From contig NC_134018.1 in assembly GCF_040712315.1 (NCBI RefSeq), positions 10,932,835 to 10,996,834 of the forward strand: a stretch of DNA of 64,000 nt, given 5' to 3'. This document shows, one piece after another, positions 34,301 through 45,665 of the stretch. A model generated the notes under the pieces. That model was not told where the DNA came from. It saw only the letters and a list, made by a program, of their open reading frames with translations, and did not search any database. The position numbers were made by a program, and so were the translations under genes. Within the stretch, counting starts at the first letter, position 1, and every line of letters begins with the position of its first letter. This DNA is from Castanea sativa (Eukaryota; Streptophyta; Magnoliopsida; Fagales; Fagaceae).

Positions 34301-35936
34301 AAAAAAACCCTAGTAGAATATAACATAATTGCATAGGGATGGCAACAAGGCAAGGTGGATTGCCCCATCCTCATCCCATCCCTTATCTAGGGTGGAAAAA
34401 ACCTTTGCAAGATGAGAGAGAGGGAAAGTTTGTCCTGTCTGTAGTGCAAAAAGAGGACAAAAGACTAAGAGATTAATATAAAAAACATTGATAAAAGCAA
34501 AACAAAAAGTGAAGAAGAGAGTATAAGAATTAGATGGATGGGAAACCAATATCTTCAAGGTTTTTTGCAGGAACATACATGTTGACACAATTTGAAGCCC
34601 CTGTTTCAGTTGCACTACATTAACTAATAGGCTCCCCACCCACTAACTAAGCATATCAAAATAGAAGACACATTCTCATCAAAATCACAACATTGTGGGT
34701 CAATAACCTTTCTAGTCGAAACACACATTTAAAATACGGGTGTTTAAACAGCCTAAAAATGGGTTCTAAAGATTACTAAATATCATTTTTTTTTATAAGT
34801 ACTAAATATCATCTTTTTTTTTTCCTCCCTTTAATAAGTGAGTTCTGACCCCATGGGGAGGGGAAAGGGGAAATTCAAACTAGTGACCTCCTCCTTATGA
34901 GCTGTGGTCCCCAACTGATTGCACTACCACAGAAGTTCAATTATAAACAATGGACTTGCAAGTATTTAATAAATACAACTAGTAATAAGGCAGAAGTGCA
35001 TCTTACTACATCTAACCCCCTTGGAGTACATAGAATACTCTAGTCCTTGCATACATACCTTATGAACAATACATAAAGCATTCAAAACTGGGCACATGGT
35101 CAGGACAAGTAATGGAGATGCCATGTCAATAGAAGTTGCCACCAACTACACCAAAGAGCTTTCTGCAAGAGTACAAATATTCGTGAAGATTGATTATTAT
35201 TTTTCTTTTTGTCATAGAAAAAACTAAATTTGATAGGAAAAGAGTATTTCAAAATTTATTTTTCTTTTTTATTTTATTTTATTAGTATGTTACACATGCA
35301 CCTTGCGAGTCTTGAACCCAAATCTTACCCACCATCTTATCATTAAGGAAGAAGGAAGTGCCAATTGAGCTAGAGCTACTTGGTAGTACTTCGAAATTTT
35401 ACAATTGTTTCTTTCAAAATATAACTATTGATGTCACATTTTTTTATAGAAACAATCAATTATTTTTCCATTTCAATTGTCATAGTTAGGCAACAATTTG
35501 AGTCTACTAGAAAGATAAAATATTGTAACATACCTTCAATTCTACCTAACTCAACTGTAAGTAGACATGTTGATGACTGCCTTGGGAATATTGATAGTTT
35601 CTTGAGAACAATTTCCTTCGAATGTAGATCAGAAACTTTGATTGTCACTCTGTTCAAGACACTTGCTTCCTTTAGAATATATTTTATGAATTCGACTTCA
35701 TGCTCCAATTCTTCAAATCCATTAAAATTAAAAGTTGTAAGGTGCGATGACCAACAACCAGGATCATTGGGTGGCTCCATCCAGCATAACTGATTTTTAT
35801 AGTAATAATCCTGAGGACAACAGACACAGTACAGTAGTAGATCATATAAGTTTAGGGAACATTAAATTAATAAACCACATATTTCGATTTTCTGATTAAC
35901 TTAACTAACCTTATCAATAACAAGAGCTTCTGGTCA
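34301..35936 (-). pseudogene. F-box gene partial copy (B): end of exon 2, FBD exon and 3' flank
   Basis: On the minus strand, 35936-35912 corresponds to the last bases of F-box exon 2, followed by intron 2 (shared ggttagttaag donor) and an FBD exon starting at 35810 after a cctcag acceptor. The frame carries LTTFNFNGFEELEHEVEFIK and KKLSIFPRQSSTCLLTVE and stays open to 35460. It is closely similar to the FBD exon at 3829-4101. Upstream exons are missing: sequence beyond 35937 is unrelated. Downstream it shares the two SINE-like inserts and flank words with copy A. With no F-box it cannot act as an SCF adaptor. Confidence 0.78.
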
Positions 35937-36466
35937 CATCACTCAACATTCATACCTTTTATGTTCCAAGCACCATGTCCACTTAGTCATTGAACGACGG
36001 CTCAATACAACACCAACCCTGGTCACATCACACCTAACTGTCCCATTGTTAATTAGGCCAACAGTTTGATAGAGTGGGCCTAGAAACACCATGCTAACCC
36101 GCCAACATCGCTTCTTCTTTTAAGGCCAACAGTTTGATAAAGTTGCTCACTCTAGCATTTTAGCTTGAACCAATAACATAAATTTGATGCTCTGTTTGTT
36201 TTGCTAGAAAACTTTCTGTAAAGATAGCTTTTCACATTTTTCAGTGTTTGGTAGCACAAAAAAACTAGTTAACGGAAAACTATCTTTAGTCAATGGAAAA
36301 TCCTAATAAAAATAAGGCTTGTTTTTTATAGGGTGTTTTCCAATATTTTTTTTTTTTGGAAAACAATCTCTCTCTCATGGTATGCTCTCTCACTCTTTCT
36401 CTCTTCCCTTTTCTTTTTCTTTCCTCACACCCTCACTGTCACTAACTTTGGTCTCTCCTCTTCCAT

Positions 36467-36469
<3 letters not shown>

Positions 36470-36512
<43 letters not shown>
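36470..36512. repeat. (TC)n microsatellite
   Basis: About 21 uninterrupted TC units. Confidence 0.95.
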
Positions 36513-36515
<3 letters not shown>

Positions 36516-37079
36516 TTTCTCTTCCCCTTTATAATACAATTCTCTGATTAGATTTTTTTTCCTTCATTGCTCAGTAATTATTTCATTCCTCTCTACCAAC
36601 TTGCAAAAGAGAACATATTTGCAACAGTAATTATTTCAGTCATCTCTACCAAAATCCCAATTCTTTACTTTAAATTTCAAACTTAATTTTATTTTTCTCT
36701 AAGAAATTTTTGGTTTGTGAATTCCAGGTAGAAGTTTTTTTTTTCCACATAAAAGTACTAAAAAAAAAAAAGGAGAAAGAATGAATGAATGAAGTAAAAG
36801 ATGAAAATTTTAAACATAGTGCCTATATGGCTCTAAATTGCTTTTACATAGGATAATGTTTTTTGTTGATAGATACATTATGCAGATACTATGTAGTGAT
36901 GATATATTATGTAGATACATTATATAAATACATAATTATGAGTAATATTAAAGACTTGTGGTTGACTATAGTAGACAATTAGTGTACCAACAAAAAGAGT
37001 AGACAATTAAAAGTTATTATTATTTGTACTTTATAAAGATGTATTCCCCTATCAATTTTATGTATATAGACAAATGGTT

Positions 37080-37080
37080 G

Positions 37081-37127
<47 letters not shown>
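37080..37127. repeat. (TA)n(TG)n compound microsatellite
   Basis: About 8 TA followed by about 16 TG units. Confidence 0.95.
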
Positions 37128-37128
<1 letters not shown>

Positions 37129-37639
37129 ACGTTCCTGTCCATATATATGAGCAAGATGAGTGGTAGAGATCATGAAAATTTGATAACTAATTTTGATTGT
37201 ATCTATTGTCAAAATTTTAGTATGAAAACCAAATTCATTCTTGTTTTTTTTTATTTTTTTTATTTTTTATATTGATTACGTTAGTTGGTTTATATAATAC
37301 ACATGTTTTAAATTACACAAGAAATATAAAAACTAAAAATAAACCATTTTCAAGGTCATTACCAAACACTGGAAAATGATATAGTTTTCTAAAAAATGCT
37401 ATTTGGAAAATGAACCATTTTTTAGAAAACATTGATGCTAAGACAAACAAAGTTACAAGAAAATATATTGATCCAAATGGAGGAAATGTATCGCCAAAAT
37501 GGTGTAACTGGAAGTAGAAACTAGGATGGAGCTAGACAAGTACCATAAATTCATTAAAAAGTTATTTTTCAAAAGATATCATTTGTTTGTATTTTAGAAA
37601 AGAACATGAACTCATCTTCAAATTGGGCAACCTTCTATG

Positions 37640-38530
37640 TTTGGAGCTTGTTTAATTTCATGAATATGGATGAAATGGAGAAGGGGATGAATAAGAAGCG
37701 GCCAATGCATATGAGTGGACTAGTTGATAAAGACTGACAGGATTTGTAGGTCTTGATCAACAAATAGATTAGCCAATATCTAATGGAATTAATCTGATGC
37801 TGTCCATTATATAATGCGAGTTTGGGGGCAGACTCATCCTTGTAGTAAACAACTTGTCTATAGCATTTGCTTCCCCCTCTTGGTTGCAATAGATAAAATA
37901 ACAAGTTCTTATTCAACGATTTAGGCATAGAATCATAATGGCATGACAATTTTACATTAGAGCCAGTTAAATTTTTTGGTATAGGGGATTCCTAATTAAA
38001 ATCCAATACCATCTTACGTACTTGTATTTAAACGGTCCAAAAGTGGGTCCTTAAGATTTAACTTTGAGGTCAGCCTTTACAATTTCATCTACACCAAGAC
38101 ATGCATCTAACTATATCTAACCCTTTCCTAAAAAAAAAAAAAAAAAAAAAAACCTATATTTGACTCCTTTGGAGCACATAAGGTTATTATGTTGCTAATC
38201 TTCAATAACATTAAACTAAGACGGAAGTACAATTGCAAGGTAATCCTCCCTACAAACATACTCGATAAGAGGTGGCCTTTATTGAAATAGAAAGACTGAT
38301 AGGAGCTTATAACAAATTTAGCAACTATATGAGCTGTAGAATTGTAGTTTCTCGGGACCCAACTGAACTTAAAAGCTGCATATGTACCTTATAAACAATA
38401 CAAAAAGCATGCAAAACCAGGCACATTGTCAAGACAAGTATGAAGATACTAGGTCAACCAAAGTTGTCACCAATTACAGCAAAGGGTTATCTGCAGGAGA
38501 AGGGCATGTTAGTGAAGATGGATTTAGAAA
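37640..38530 (-). repeat. Partial copy (C) of the F-box 3' flank, distal half
   Basis: 37740-37790 is the reverse of about 9000-9045. 37980-38140 matches in reverse the region near 4800-4870 and 5160-5220 (tcttggtgtagatgaa, aaagttaaatctt, ggacccacttttgg). 38370-38530 matches 35040-35170. The copy is cut at 38530/38531 by the copia element and resumes at 44956. Confidence 0.6.
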
Positions 38531-39040
38531 TGATGAAAAACTTAGTAATCAGTGAGTTGAGTTTCAGTAATGATCACGAGAAGAAAAAAGTTTATCCAAA
38601 CAAACACAGTGAAGGAAAGTCTGAGAAAGAGAAAGAAAATGCAAGAGAGAGAGAGAGAGAGAGAGAAACTGATTTTGTATTTGAATTATAGAAAATTCTA
38701 GATAGATTACACAGATGCTCAATTAAGCTGTTTATATACTACAAATCTAACTAATCACACTTAACTTAACTGCCCCAAATTATGCGGATCAACTCTTGGA
38801 AATTAGGGATTTAGTTGAGCTGAAGACAACAACTCCACGTGCCAACAGTAATAGATATTTTGAGCAAGGTGTGATGCGCACCATTTCAGTAAGTAACAGA
38901 GGAAACCAATAAGTAAAACGGTGCATTGGATAATACTCTCAAAACCATTAATGAAACGGTGTGTACTGGTTCGTTCTCACTATTCTTCTTTCTTCACAGG
39001 TCTGGTTCTCTTCTTTATAGGTCTAGTACTATGTTCAACA
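38531..39040 (-). repeat. Copia 3' LTR
   Basis: 510 bp bounded on the + strand by TGATGA and TTCAACA (TG...CA). Contains a short GA repeat (38645-38666). Followed directly by the polypurine tract. Confidence 0.85.
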
Positions 39041-40643
39041 TTCCCCCTCAAACCGATGGGGGAAGAATCAATTAGTAGTTTGGCACGATGAAATAGAAAG
39101 GGCGGAGCAGGAAGAGGCTTAGTAAAAATATCTGCAATATTATCCTTGCCAGACACAAAGCCAATTTGTAATTGCTTGCAAAGAACTTTCTCACGAGTGA
39201 AATGGTAATCAACTTCAAGGTGTTTGGTGTGAGAATGAAACACTAGATTCACAAAGAGGGCAATGGCAGACACATTGTCACACCAAATAACAGGAACTTG
39301 AGAGAGAAAAATATGTAGTTCAAGAAATAAGGTGCAAAGCCATGATGATTTAGCAGCTGTAGAAGCTAAGGCCCGATATTCAGCCTCAGTGGAGGAACGA
39401 GACACAGTGCCTTGTTTCTTGGCAGACCAGGAAATAGGATTGGGGCCAAGAAATATGAGCAACCCAGTAGTGGAACGATGATCCGTAGGATCACCAGCCC
39501 AATCCGTGTATGAAAAGGCAGTGAGAGTCAAAGGGCTTGGTGTAAAAGAAACTCCAAAATGCAATGTTCCTCTGATATAACGGAGAACCCTTTTAGTTGC
39601 CTCAAAGTGAGCTATTGTAGGATTACTCATGAATTGACACAACTGATGCACACTAAAGGCAATATCAGGGCGAGTGAAGGTGAGATACTGAAGAGCACTA
39701 ACCATGCTTTTATACAATGAAGGATCTGAAAGGGGAACCCCATCATGAGGAACCAAACGAGTAGAAGAACATGAGGGAGTCTTTGTAGGCTTAGATTTTT
39801 CCATGTGGAACCTGTGCAACACATCAGAAGCATACTTGGATTGGGTGAGAGTGAGACCATATGAAGACTTAGTAATTTGGATGCCCAAGAAGTAGTTAAG
39901 GGACCCTAAATACTTAAGCTCAAACACTTGACCAAGAGCAGAAATCAAATTCTAAATTTGAAAAGAATCATTCCTAGTGATTATGATGTCATCCACATAC
40001 AAAAGAAGATAGATGATTGTCTTGGCTAAACAGAAAACAAATAAAGATATGTCTGTCATGGAAGTAGTGAAGCCAGGATGAAGTAAGTGAGACGCAAACC
40101 TCTCAACCATGCCCTGGGTGCCTGCTTAGGTCCATAGAGTGACTTATGTAGTTTGCAGACATAATCTGAATGAGTAGAATCAACATATCTAGGAGGTTGT
40201 TGCATATAGACCACTTCTTTCAAAAAACCATGGAGAAAAGCATTTGACACATCAAGCTGCCTCAATTCCGAATTACAACTAACAGCAATACTTAAGACAA
40301 GTCTCACAGCTGTAAGCTTGACAACAGGACTGAAAGCCTCGTGAAAATCTACACTAGCCTATTGATGAAACCCCTTAGAAACCAACCTGACCTTGTATCT
40401 AAAGATAGACCCATCACTATTTAATTTGAGCTTAAAAACCCACTTGCACCCCCACCAAGTTAACATGAGGAGGAGCAGGAACAAGGGACCAGGTCTGCTG
40501 CCTCTGAAGTGCCTGAACTTTAGCATCCATAGCCTCACACCACTTGGGATATTGAGAGGCAATTTTGTAGGAAGGAGGTTTAGTGTAGGAGTAATCAATG
40601 GTAGTTTTATAACACAGTTTAGACTTGGGTTTGGTAATCCCAC
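38980..40643 (-). pseudogene. Copia reverse transcriptase and RNase H
   Basis: 40643-40056 carries [32 protein letters not shown] and [13 protein letters not shown]. The catalytic YVDD is intact at about 39995, followed by a TAG. 39948-38980 is a 322-codon open frame with FELKYLGSLNYFLGIQI, YLTFTRPDIAFSV, the RNase H motifs SRSSTEAEYRALA and WCDNVSAI, and HTKHLEVDYHFTRE. In total about four frame breaks. The long last frame suggests the element is not very old. Confidence 0.88.
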
Positions 40644-41220
40644 TTTTGGATCTGGTTTGCATAAGATGGGAATTTAGAGATGGCATAGGTAAGGGCATAG
40701 ATGGATTGATGTGAAGAGGATGAGCAGATATAGAGGTAGGAGAAGAATGTGAGATAGTATTAGATTGAGAAGATGGTGTATTAGAAGTGGAGGAAGACAT
40801 AGGAGTGGGAGACACAGATGGGGTTGAGGCAACAGGTGCTGATTGTAAAGTGGTAGAGAGTGAAGGAAGTGTGGAAGATGGATAAGAACCCAGCAATGAG
40901 GGCTGATTTGTAGAGTGAAAGTAAAGCTGATTGGATAACCAAGCAGGGATAGAAGTGTGAGAAAAGGAAGACACAGACTGAGTAGACGGTAAACTGGGAA
41001 ATTTAGTTTCATTAAAAACCACATGTCTAGAAGTATAAACCTATTTAGATTGAGGGTTAAGACAAGGATAGCCTTTAGAATGAGTAGGGTAGCCAATAAA
41101 AATACATTCTCTAGTCCTAGGTTCAAGCTTGTGAGCAGTGTAAGGTCTAAGATGGGGATAACATGCACAACCAAACACTTTAAGCTGTGTAAGGTCAGGT
41201 AAGGTGGAATAAAGTTTAAA

Positions 41221-41770
41221 CTAAGGAGATTTCCAATTGAGAATTGAGGTAGGATGTAAATTAATCAAGGTAAGGACAGTCTGAACTGCAAAGGTCCAAA
41301 AGGATGAAGCCAAAGAGGCTTGTGATAAAAGGGTAATTGCAGTCTCTATTATATGTCTATGTTTCCTCTCAACAACACCATTTTTTTGTGGTGTATGAGG
41401 ACAGGAAATGTGATGAGTAATGCCATGGTTTAGCAGATAGGATTTGAATTCATTTGAGGTAAATTCACCCCCCATCAGACCTAAAGGTCTTAATGGTTGA
41501 GGAAAATTGATTAGCAACCATAGCATTGAAATGAACAAATTTGGTAAAGGCTTCTGATTTAGACTTTAGTAGATAAATCCAACTAAATCTAGAGTAATGA
41601 TCAACAAATAGACTGTAATACCGAAACCCATTAACAAAAACAATAGGTGCAGGACCCACAAGTCAGAATGCACAAGTTTAAAAGGAGAAGAAGCATGAAA
41701 ATCAAAATGAGGAAATGACAATTTGTGCATTTTTCCATACAAGCAGTGAGTACAAGGTTGAGTCATAATA
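41221..41770 (-). pseudogene. Copia integrase core
   Basis: Encodes HSDLWV and LFVDHYSRFSWIYLLKSKSE (first Asp region), FRSDGGGEFTSNEF (second Asp, at a frame break) and HTPQKNGVVERKHRHI (Glu), so the DDE residues remain. Split over three overlapping frames. Confidence 0.82.
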
Positions 41771-41781
41771 GTTTTATTATT

Positions 41782-42396
41782 CTATACAGAATGGACTCTA
41801 GGAAACAAACTAGTGAGAGCTTGATCATTAGGGTGACCAAGCCTCATATGCCAAAGAGACTTATTAGAAACAGATGATCTAGAAGCTTGATTAGATAACT
41901 TAGATGACAAATGTAGTGATGAAGGTTGATGAGGATAGATGGGGTATACACCCCCTTCACTCCTGCCCTGGTAGAGAGTTTTCCCCTTGTCCAAGGCCTG
42001 GATTGAAAAAGTATGTTCATCAAAATAACACCAGCAGTGATTATCATGACAGAGTTTATGGACAGATGCAAGGTTACATGCAATGGATGGAACTCTAAGG
42101 ACATTATTGAGATGAAGATCAGAAAAAGAAGAAGAAGGAATGAGAGATGTACCAACATGTGTAATTGGCAAGGATTGACCATTACCAATAGTTAGATGAT
42201 CCTGAAAGGTGTAGGGCTTGGGAAAATTGAGTTGGTTGAGGCTAGATGTTACATGATCAGTGGCTGCACTATCAGCTAGCCAAGGCTGATCTTGAGTGAA
42301 GCAGGCATTTGAAGCAGTGGCCATTGCTGCTAGCTTTGCAGGTGGATGTTTTCCTTGATAGGCATAATCCATCCTGTGATAACAGTCCACAGCCAA
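41782..42396 (-). pseudogene. Copia protease and GAG-pre-integrase
   Basis: Encodes the aspartic protease core WLADSAATDHV (consensus DSGA; Gly is Ala here), LTIGNGQSLPITHVG and the pre-integrase zinc-finger motif LWHMRLGHPN. The frame ends in a stop at 41782, and integrase resumes in another frame. Confidence 0.82.
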
Positions 42397-42627
42397 ATGT
42401 CAAACCTTACCACATATTTGACAAATAGGTCTATATGATCTAGCACCTCCAGAACTTGATTGACCCTGTTGAAAATGATTGAATGGACTGAATTAAGAGT
42501 GGAACTATGAATTGAATTATGGAGATGAACCATTGGATCCTCTACCACCTCTGCCTCCTATATTGTTGAAGTTACCTCTGCCTCTTCCTCTATTATGATT
42601 CTAATTATAGTTATGACCATTAGGTTT

Positions 42628-43434
42628 CTAATTGGTTGATGCAGGTAAGGTAAAAATAGAATCTTTAATTTCTAACCCTTCATTGAGAGCTTCTTCTTCA
42701 GCATTAAGCATAGTAGAGAGTTCATCGAAACCTAGTTGTGTGCTCCTGGTCCTAATTGCTGATCTAAATTCATTGTACTCTTTAGGAAGCCCTTTAATTG
42801 CAATGTGGAGTAATTCTTCATCATCAACAATTACTCCAATAACTAGCAATTTGTCTCTTACAACTTTGATTTTCTGAAGGTAAATTTCTACTGTATCACC
42901 TCCTTTCTTCAAGTTGTGAAGCTTACTCTTAAGATTCATGATGTGAGACCTAGATACTGATGAGAACCTATTTTTGAGTACCTTCCAAACCTCCACAGTA
43001 GTAGCACATCCAACAATAAGTGCAAGTATAGTTGACAGAGTTGAACTAATAAAGGTAAGCAAAGCTTTTTCCTTTGATTTCCAAATCAAGAAATCTAGAT
43101 TCACAATTGCAGTATAAGATCCAGATAGATCCTTGAGAAATTTCTCAGGAATTATTTGAGGCTCTTCAAGCAACTCATACAAAGAATAGGTTTCAAGAAT
43201 CATAGTAATCTAATGCTTCCAACCTACATAGTTTGTATTATCTAACTTCACAGTCATCATATTGTACATATTAGAGAGAAGTAGAAGAGGTTGATTTAAC
43301 AGATTAGATGATGTACCAGATGACATAGAGGAAGTAGATGAGGACGATGCCATTGTTGAAGATTGATTCGCAGCAGTAGTTGCTTGCTCTGATACCATGA
43401 TGAAAAACTCAGTAATCAATGAGTTGAGTTTCAA
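42628..43434 (-). pseudogene. Copia gag
   Basis: 43396-43210 encodes a Ser/Thr-rich start followed by VKLDNTNYVGWKH, then a stop. 43203-42628 continues with LETYSLYELLEE, VWKVLKNRFSSVSRSHIMNL and LHIAIKGLPKEYNEFRSAI, the UBN2-type gag of RE1-like copia elements. The CCHC knuckle near 42430-42385 (ICQICGK, then HLAVDC) is split by TGA. Interrupted, so not expected to form particles. Confidence 0.8.
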
Positions 43435-43522
43435 TAATGATCACGAGAAAAACAAAGTTTATCCAAACAAATACAGTGAAGGAAAGTCTGAGAAAGAGAA
43501 AGAAAATGCAAGAAAGTGAGGT

Positions 43523-43555
<33 letters not shown>

Positions 43556-43877
43556 CGAAACTAATTTTGTATTGAATTATAGAAAATTCTAGATAGATTA
43601 CATAGATGCTCAATTGAGCTGTTTATATACTACAAATCTAAGCTAATCACACTTAACTTAACTGCCCCAAATTATGCTGACCAACTCCTGGAAATTAGGG
43701 ATTTAGTTGAGCTGAAGACAACAGCAGCAGCAGTTGTTTACTCTGATACCATGATGAAAAACTCAGTAATCAGTAAGTTGAGTTTCAGTAATGATCATGG
43801 GAAGAACAAAGTTTATCCAAACAAACACAGTGAAGGAAAGTCTAAGAAAGAGAAAGAAAATGCAAGAAAGTGAGGTA

Positions 43878-43908
<31 letters not shown>

Positions 43909-44222
43909 TTGATTTTGTATTGAATTATAGAAAATTCTAGATAGATTACACAGATGCTCAATTGAGTTGTTTATATACTACAAATCCAAGCTAATCACAA
44001 TTAAATTACCTACCCCAAATTATGCTGACCAACTCCTGGAAATTAGGGATTTAGTTGAGCTGAAGACAATAGCAGCAGCAGTTGCTTGCTCTGATACTAT
44101 GATGAAAAACTCAATAATCAGTGAGTTGAGTTTCAGTAATGATCACAAGAAGAACAAAGTTGATCCAAACAAACATAGTGAAGGAAAGTCTGAGAAAGAG
44201 AAAGAAAATGCAAGAAAGTGAG

Positions 44223-44269
<47 letters not shown>

Positions 44270-44459
44270 TGATTTTGTATTGAATTATAGATAATTCTGG
44301 ATAGATTACACAGATGCTCAATTGAGCTGTTTATATACTACAAATTTAAGCTGATCACACTTAACTTAACTACCCCAAATTATGCTGATCAACTCTTGGA
44401 AATTAGGGATTTAGTTGAGCTGAAGTCAACAGCAGCAGCAGTTGCTTGCTCTGATACCA
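43398..44459 (-). repeat. Three tandem LTR-PBS modules (354, 348 and 360 bp)
   Basis: Modules start on the + strand at 43398, 43752 and 44100, each with tgatgaaaaactcagt or nearly so. Each holds the PBS-proximal 300 bp of the LTR (including the GA microsatellite), a short leader with agcagcagcag, and a PBS-like gctctgatacca. They are tandem copies of the LTR/leader junction lying between the genuine 5' LTR and gag. Length differences come mainly from the GA tract. Confidence 0.88.
44448..44459 (-). promoter_or_regulatory. tRNA-iMet primer-binding site
   Basis: Minus strand TGGTATCAGAGC directly adjoins the 5' LTR, the standard copia primer site. Near-identical sites end at 43397, 43751 and 44099 (the last two with one mismatch each). 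Confidence 0.85.
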
Positions 44460-44955
44460 TGATGAAAAACTCAGTAATCAGTGAGTTGAGTTTCAATAAT
44501 GATCATGAGAAGAACAAAGTTTATCCAAACATACACAGTGAAGGAAATTCTGAGAAAGAGAAAGAAAATGCAAGAAAGTGAGGTAAGAGAGAGAGAGAGA
44601 GAGAAACTGATTTTGTATTGAATTATAGAAAATTCTGGATAGATTACACAGATGCTCAATTGAGTTGTTTATATACTACAAATATAAGCTAATCACACTT
44701 AACTTAACTGCCCTAAATCATGCAGATCAACTCCTGGAAATTAGGGATTTAGTTGAGCTGAAGACAACAACTCCACGCGCCAATAGTAATAGATATTTTG
44801 AGCAAGGTGTGATGTGCACCATTTCAGTAATTAATAGAGAAAACCAATAAGTAAAACGATGCGTTGGATAATACTCTCAAAACCATTAATGAAACAGTGC
44901 GTACTGGTTCGTTCTCACTATTCTTCTTTCTTCACAGGTCTGGTACTCTTCTTCA
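44460..44955 (-). repeat. Copia 5' LTR, outer end truncated
   Basis: Matches 38531-39040 from tgatgaaaaact through acaggtctggtactcttct, then passes into F-box flank sequence instead of the terminal ttataggtctagtactatgt part. This is a small terminal deletion relative to the other LTR. Confidence 0.8.
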
Positions 44956-45596
44956 AAAAACTAAATTTGATAGTAAAAAACTATTTCAAAATCTCTTTTT
45001 CTTTGTTCTTTTTTTATTGGTAAGGTACACTCTCATGCACCTTATGAGTCGTAAACTTGCGAGCTTACACTCCATTCCATTATTGAGGAATAATTATTCG
45101 CCATTTGAGCTAGAGCTAATTGGAAGTGTTTCAAAATTTACAAGTGTTTCTTTCAAGATAAAATTTTTAAGGTCACACTTTTAATAGAATTAGAAACAAT
45201 CAATTATTTACAAAAGTTGGATACTATATTGACATGAGTGAGACATATCCTAAAATTTCAGGCAAATCAAGCCATGGATGAAGCATATTTATGAACAGTC
45301 CAACATTTTAGCTTAATTAAAAAACCAGCTATAGTTATTTTATGAAGGTCAAATGACGGTTTCTGCATAATGGTTGAAACAATTTCTATCAAATAAGGTG
45401 GTTCATGTACTTTGGCTTATTGATCCACCCCGCTCTCACTCTCTCCATATCATACAATCAAAAAATTGCAAAACAAATCTTCAAAAAAAAAAATCATTAA
45501 TCATAAAATAGGTATGTCACGTTACCACCTAAAGAGTCTTTTCATAAACATAAAATATTTGTAACATACCTTCAAAAATTAGTTGCTAAGTTCCAA
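44956..45596 (-). repeat. Partial copy (C) of the F-box 3' flank, proximal half
   Basis: Continues the copy interrupted at 38530. It contains the SINE-like insert (45005-45140), ttatgaaggtcaaat (about 45340), and gtaacataccttcaaaaatt (about 45561), which mirrors ttttgaaggtatgttacaa at 4125. It ends where the CACTA element begins. Confidence 0.62.
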
Positions 45597-45665
45597 CACT
45601 ACAAGAAAAAAGACTTAATACAACGAAAAAGTCGTTGCAATAACAACTAATGTCATTATAATAGG

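Larger units (their letters stand above)
36189..37453. mobile_element. Possible TIR element
   Basis: The left end ctctgtttgttttgctagaa and the reverse complement of the right end, ctttgtttgtcttagcatca, are similar. Further inside both have gaaaac and ggaaaa words with an accaaacactg/cagtgtttggt pair (about 36241 and 37360). Interior is noncoding with a (TC)n at 36470-36512 and (TA)n(TG)n at 37080-37127. No target duplication was resolved. Confidence 0.4.
38531..44955 (-). mobile_element. Ty1/copia LTR retrotransposon, degenerate, with multiplied LTR/PBS modules
   Basis: The element reads on the minus strand. Its 3' LTR is 38531-39040 and its 5' LTR 44460-44955; both begin on the + strand with tgatgaaaaact and share most of their length, the 5' LTR lacking about 25 bp at its outer end. 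A polypurine tract lies at 39041-39052 and a primer-binding site matching initiator tRNA-Met (TGGTATCAGAGC) at 44459-44448. Gag, protease, integrase, RT and RNase H follow in the copia order, all with stops or frameshifts. Between the 5' LTR and gag are three extra modules (43398-44459). It inserted into the F-box 3' flank copy C: flanking sequence rejoins as gtgaagatggatttagaaa plus aaaaactaaatttga, although the target duplication is blurred in an A run. Confidence 0.92.

Noticed and set aside
38531..44955. Possibility that the pol-bearing element is an endogenous pararetrovirus or gypsy element
   Set aside because: Integrase precedes RT, LTRs with a tRNA-iMet PBS are present, and motifs are those of Ty1/copia. 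No movement or coat protein is seen.
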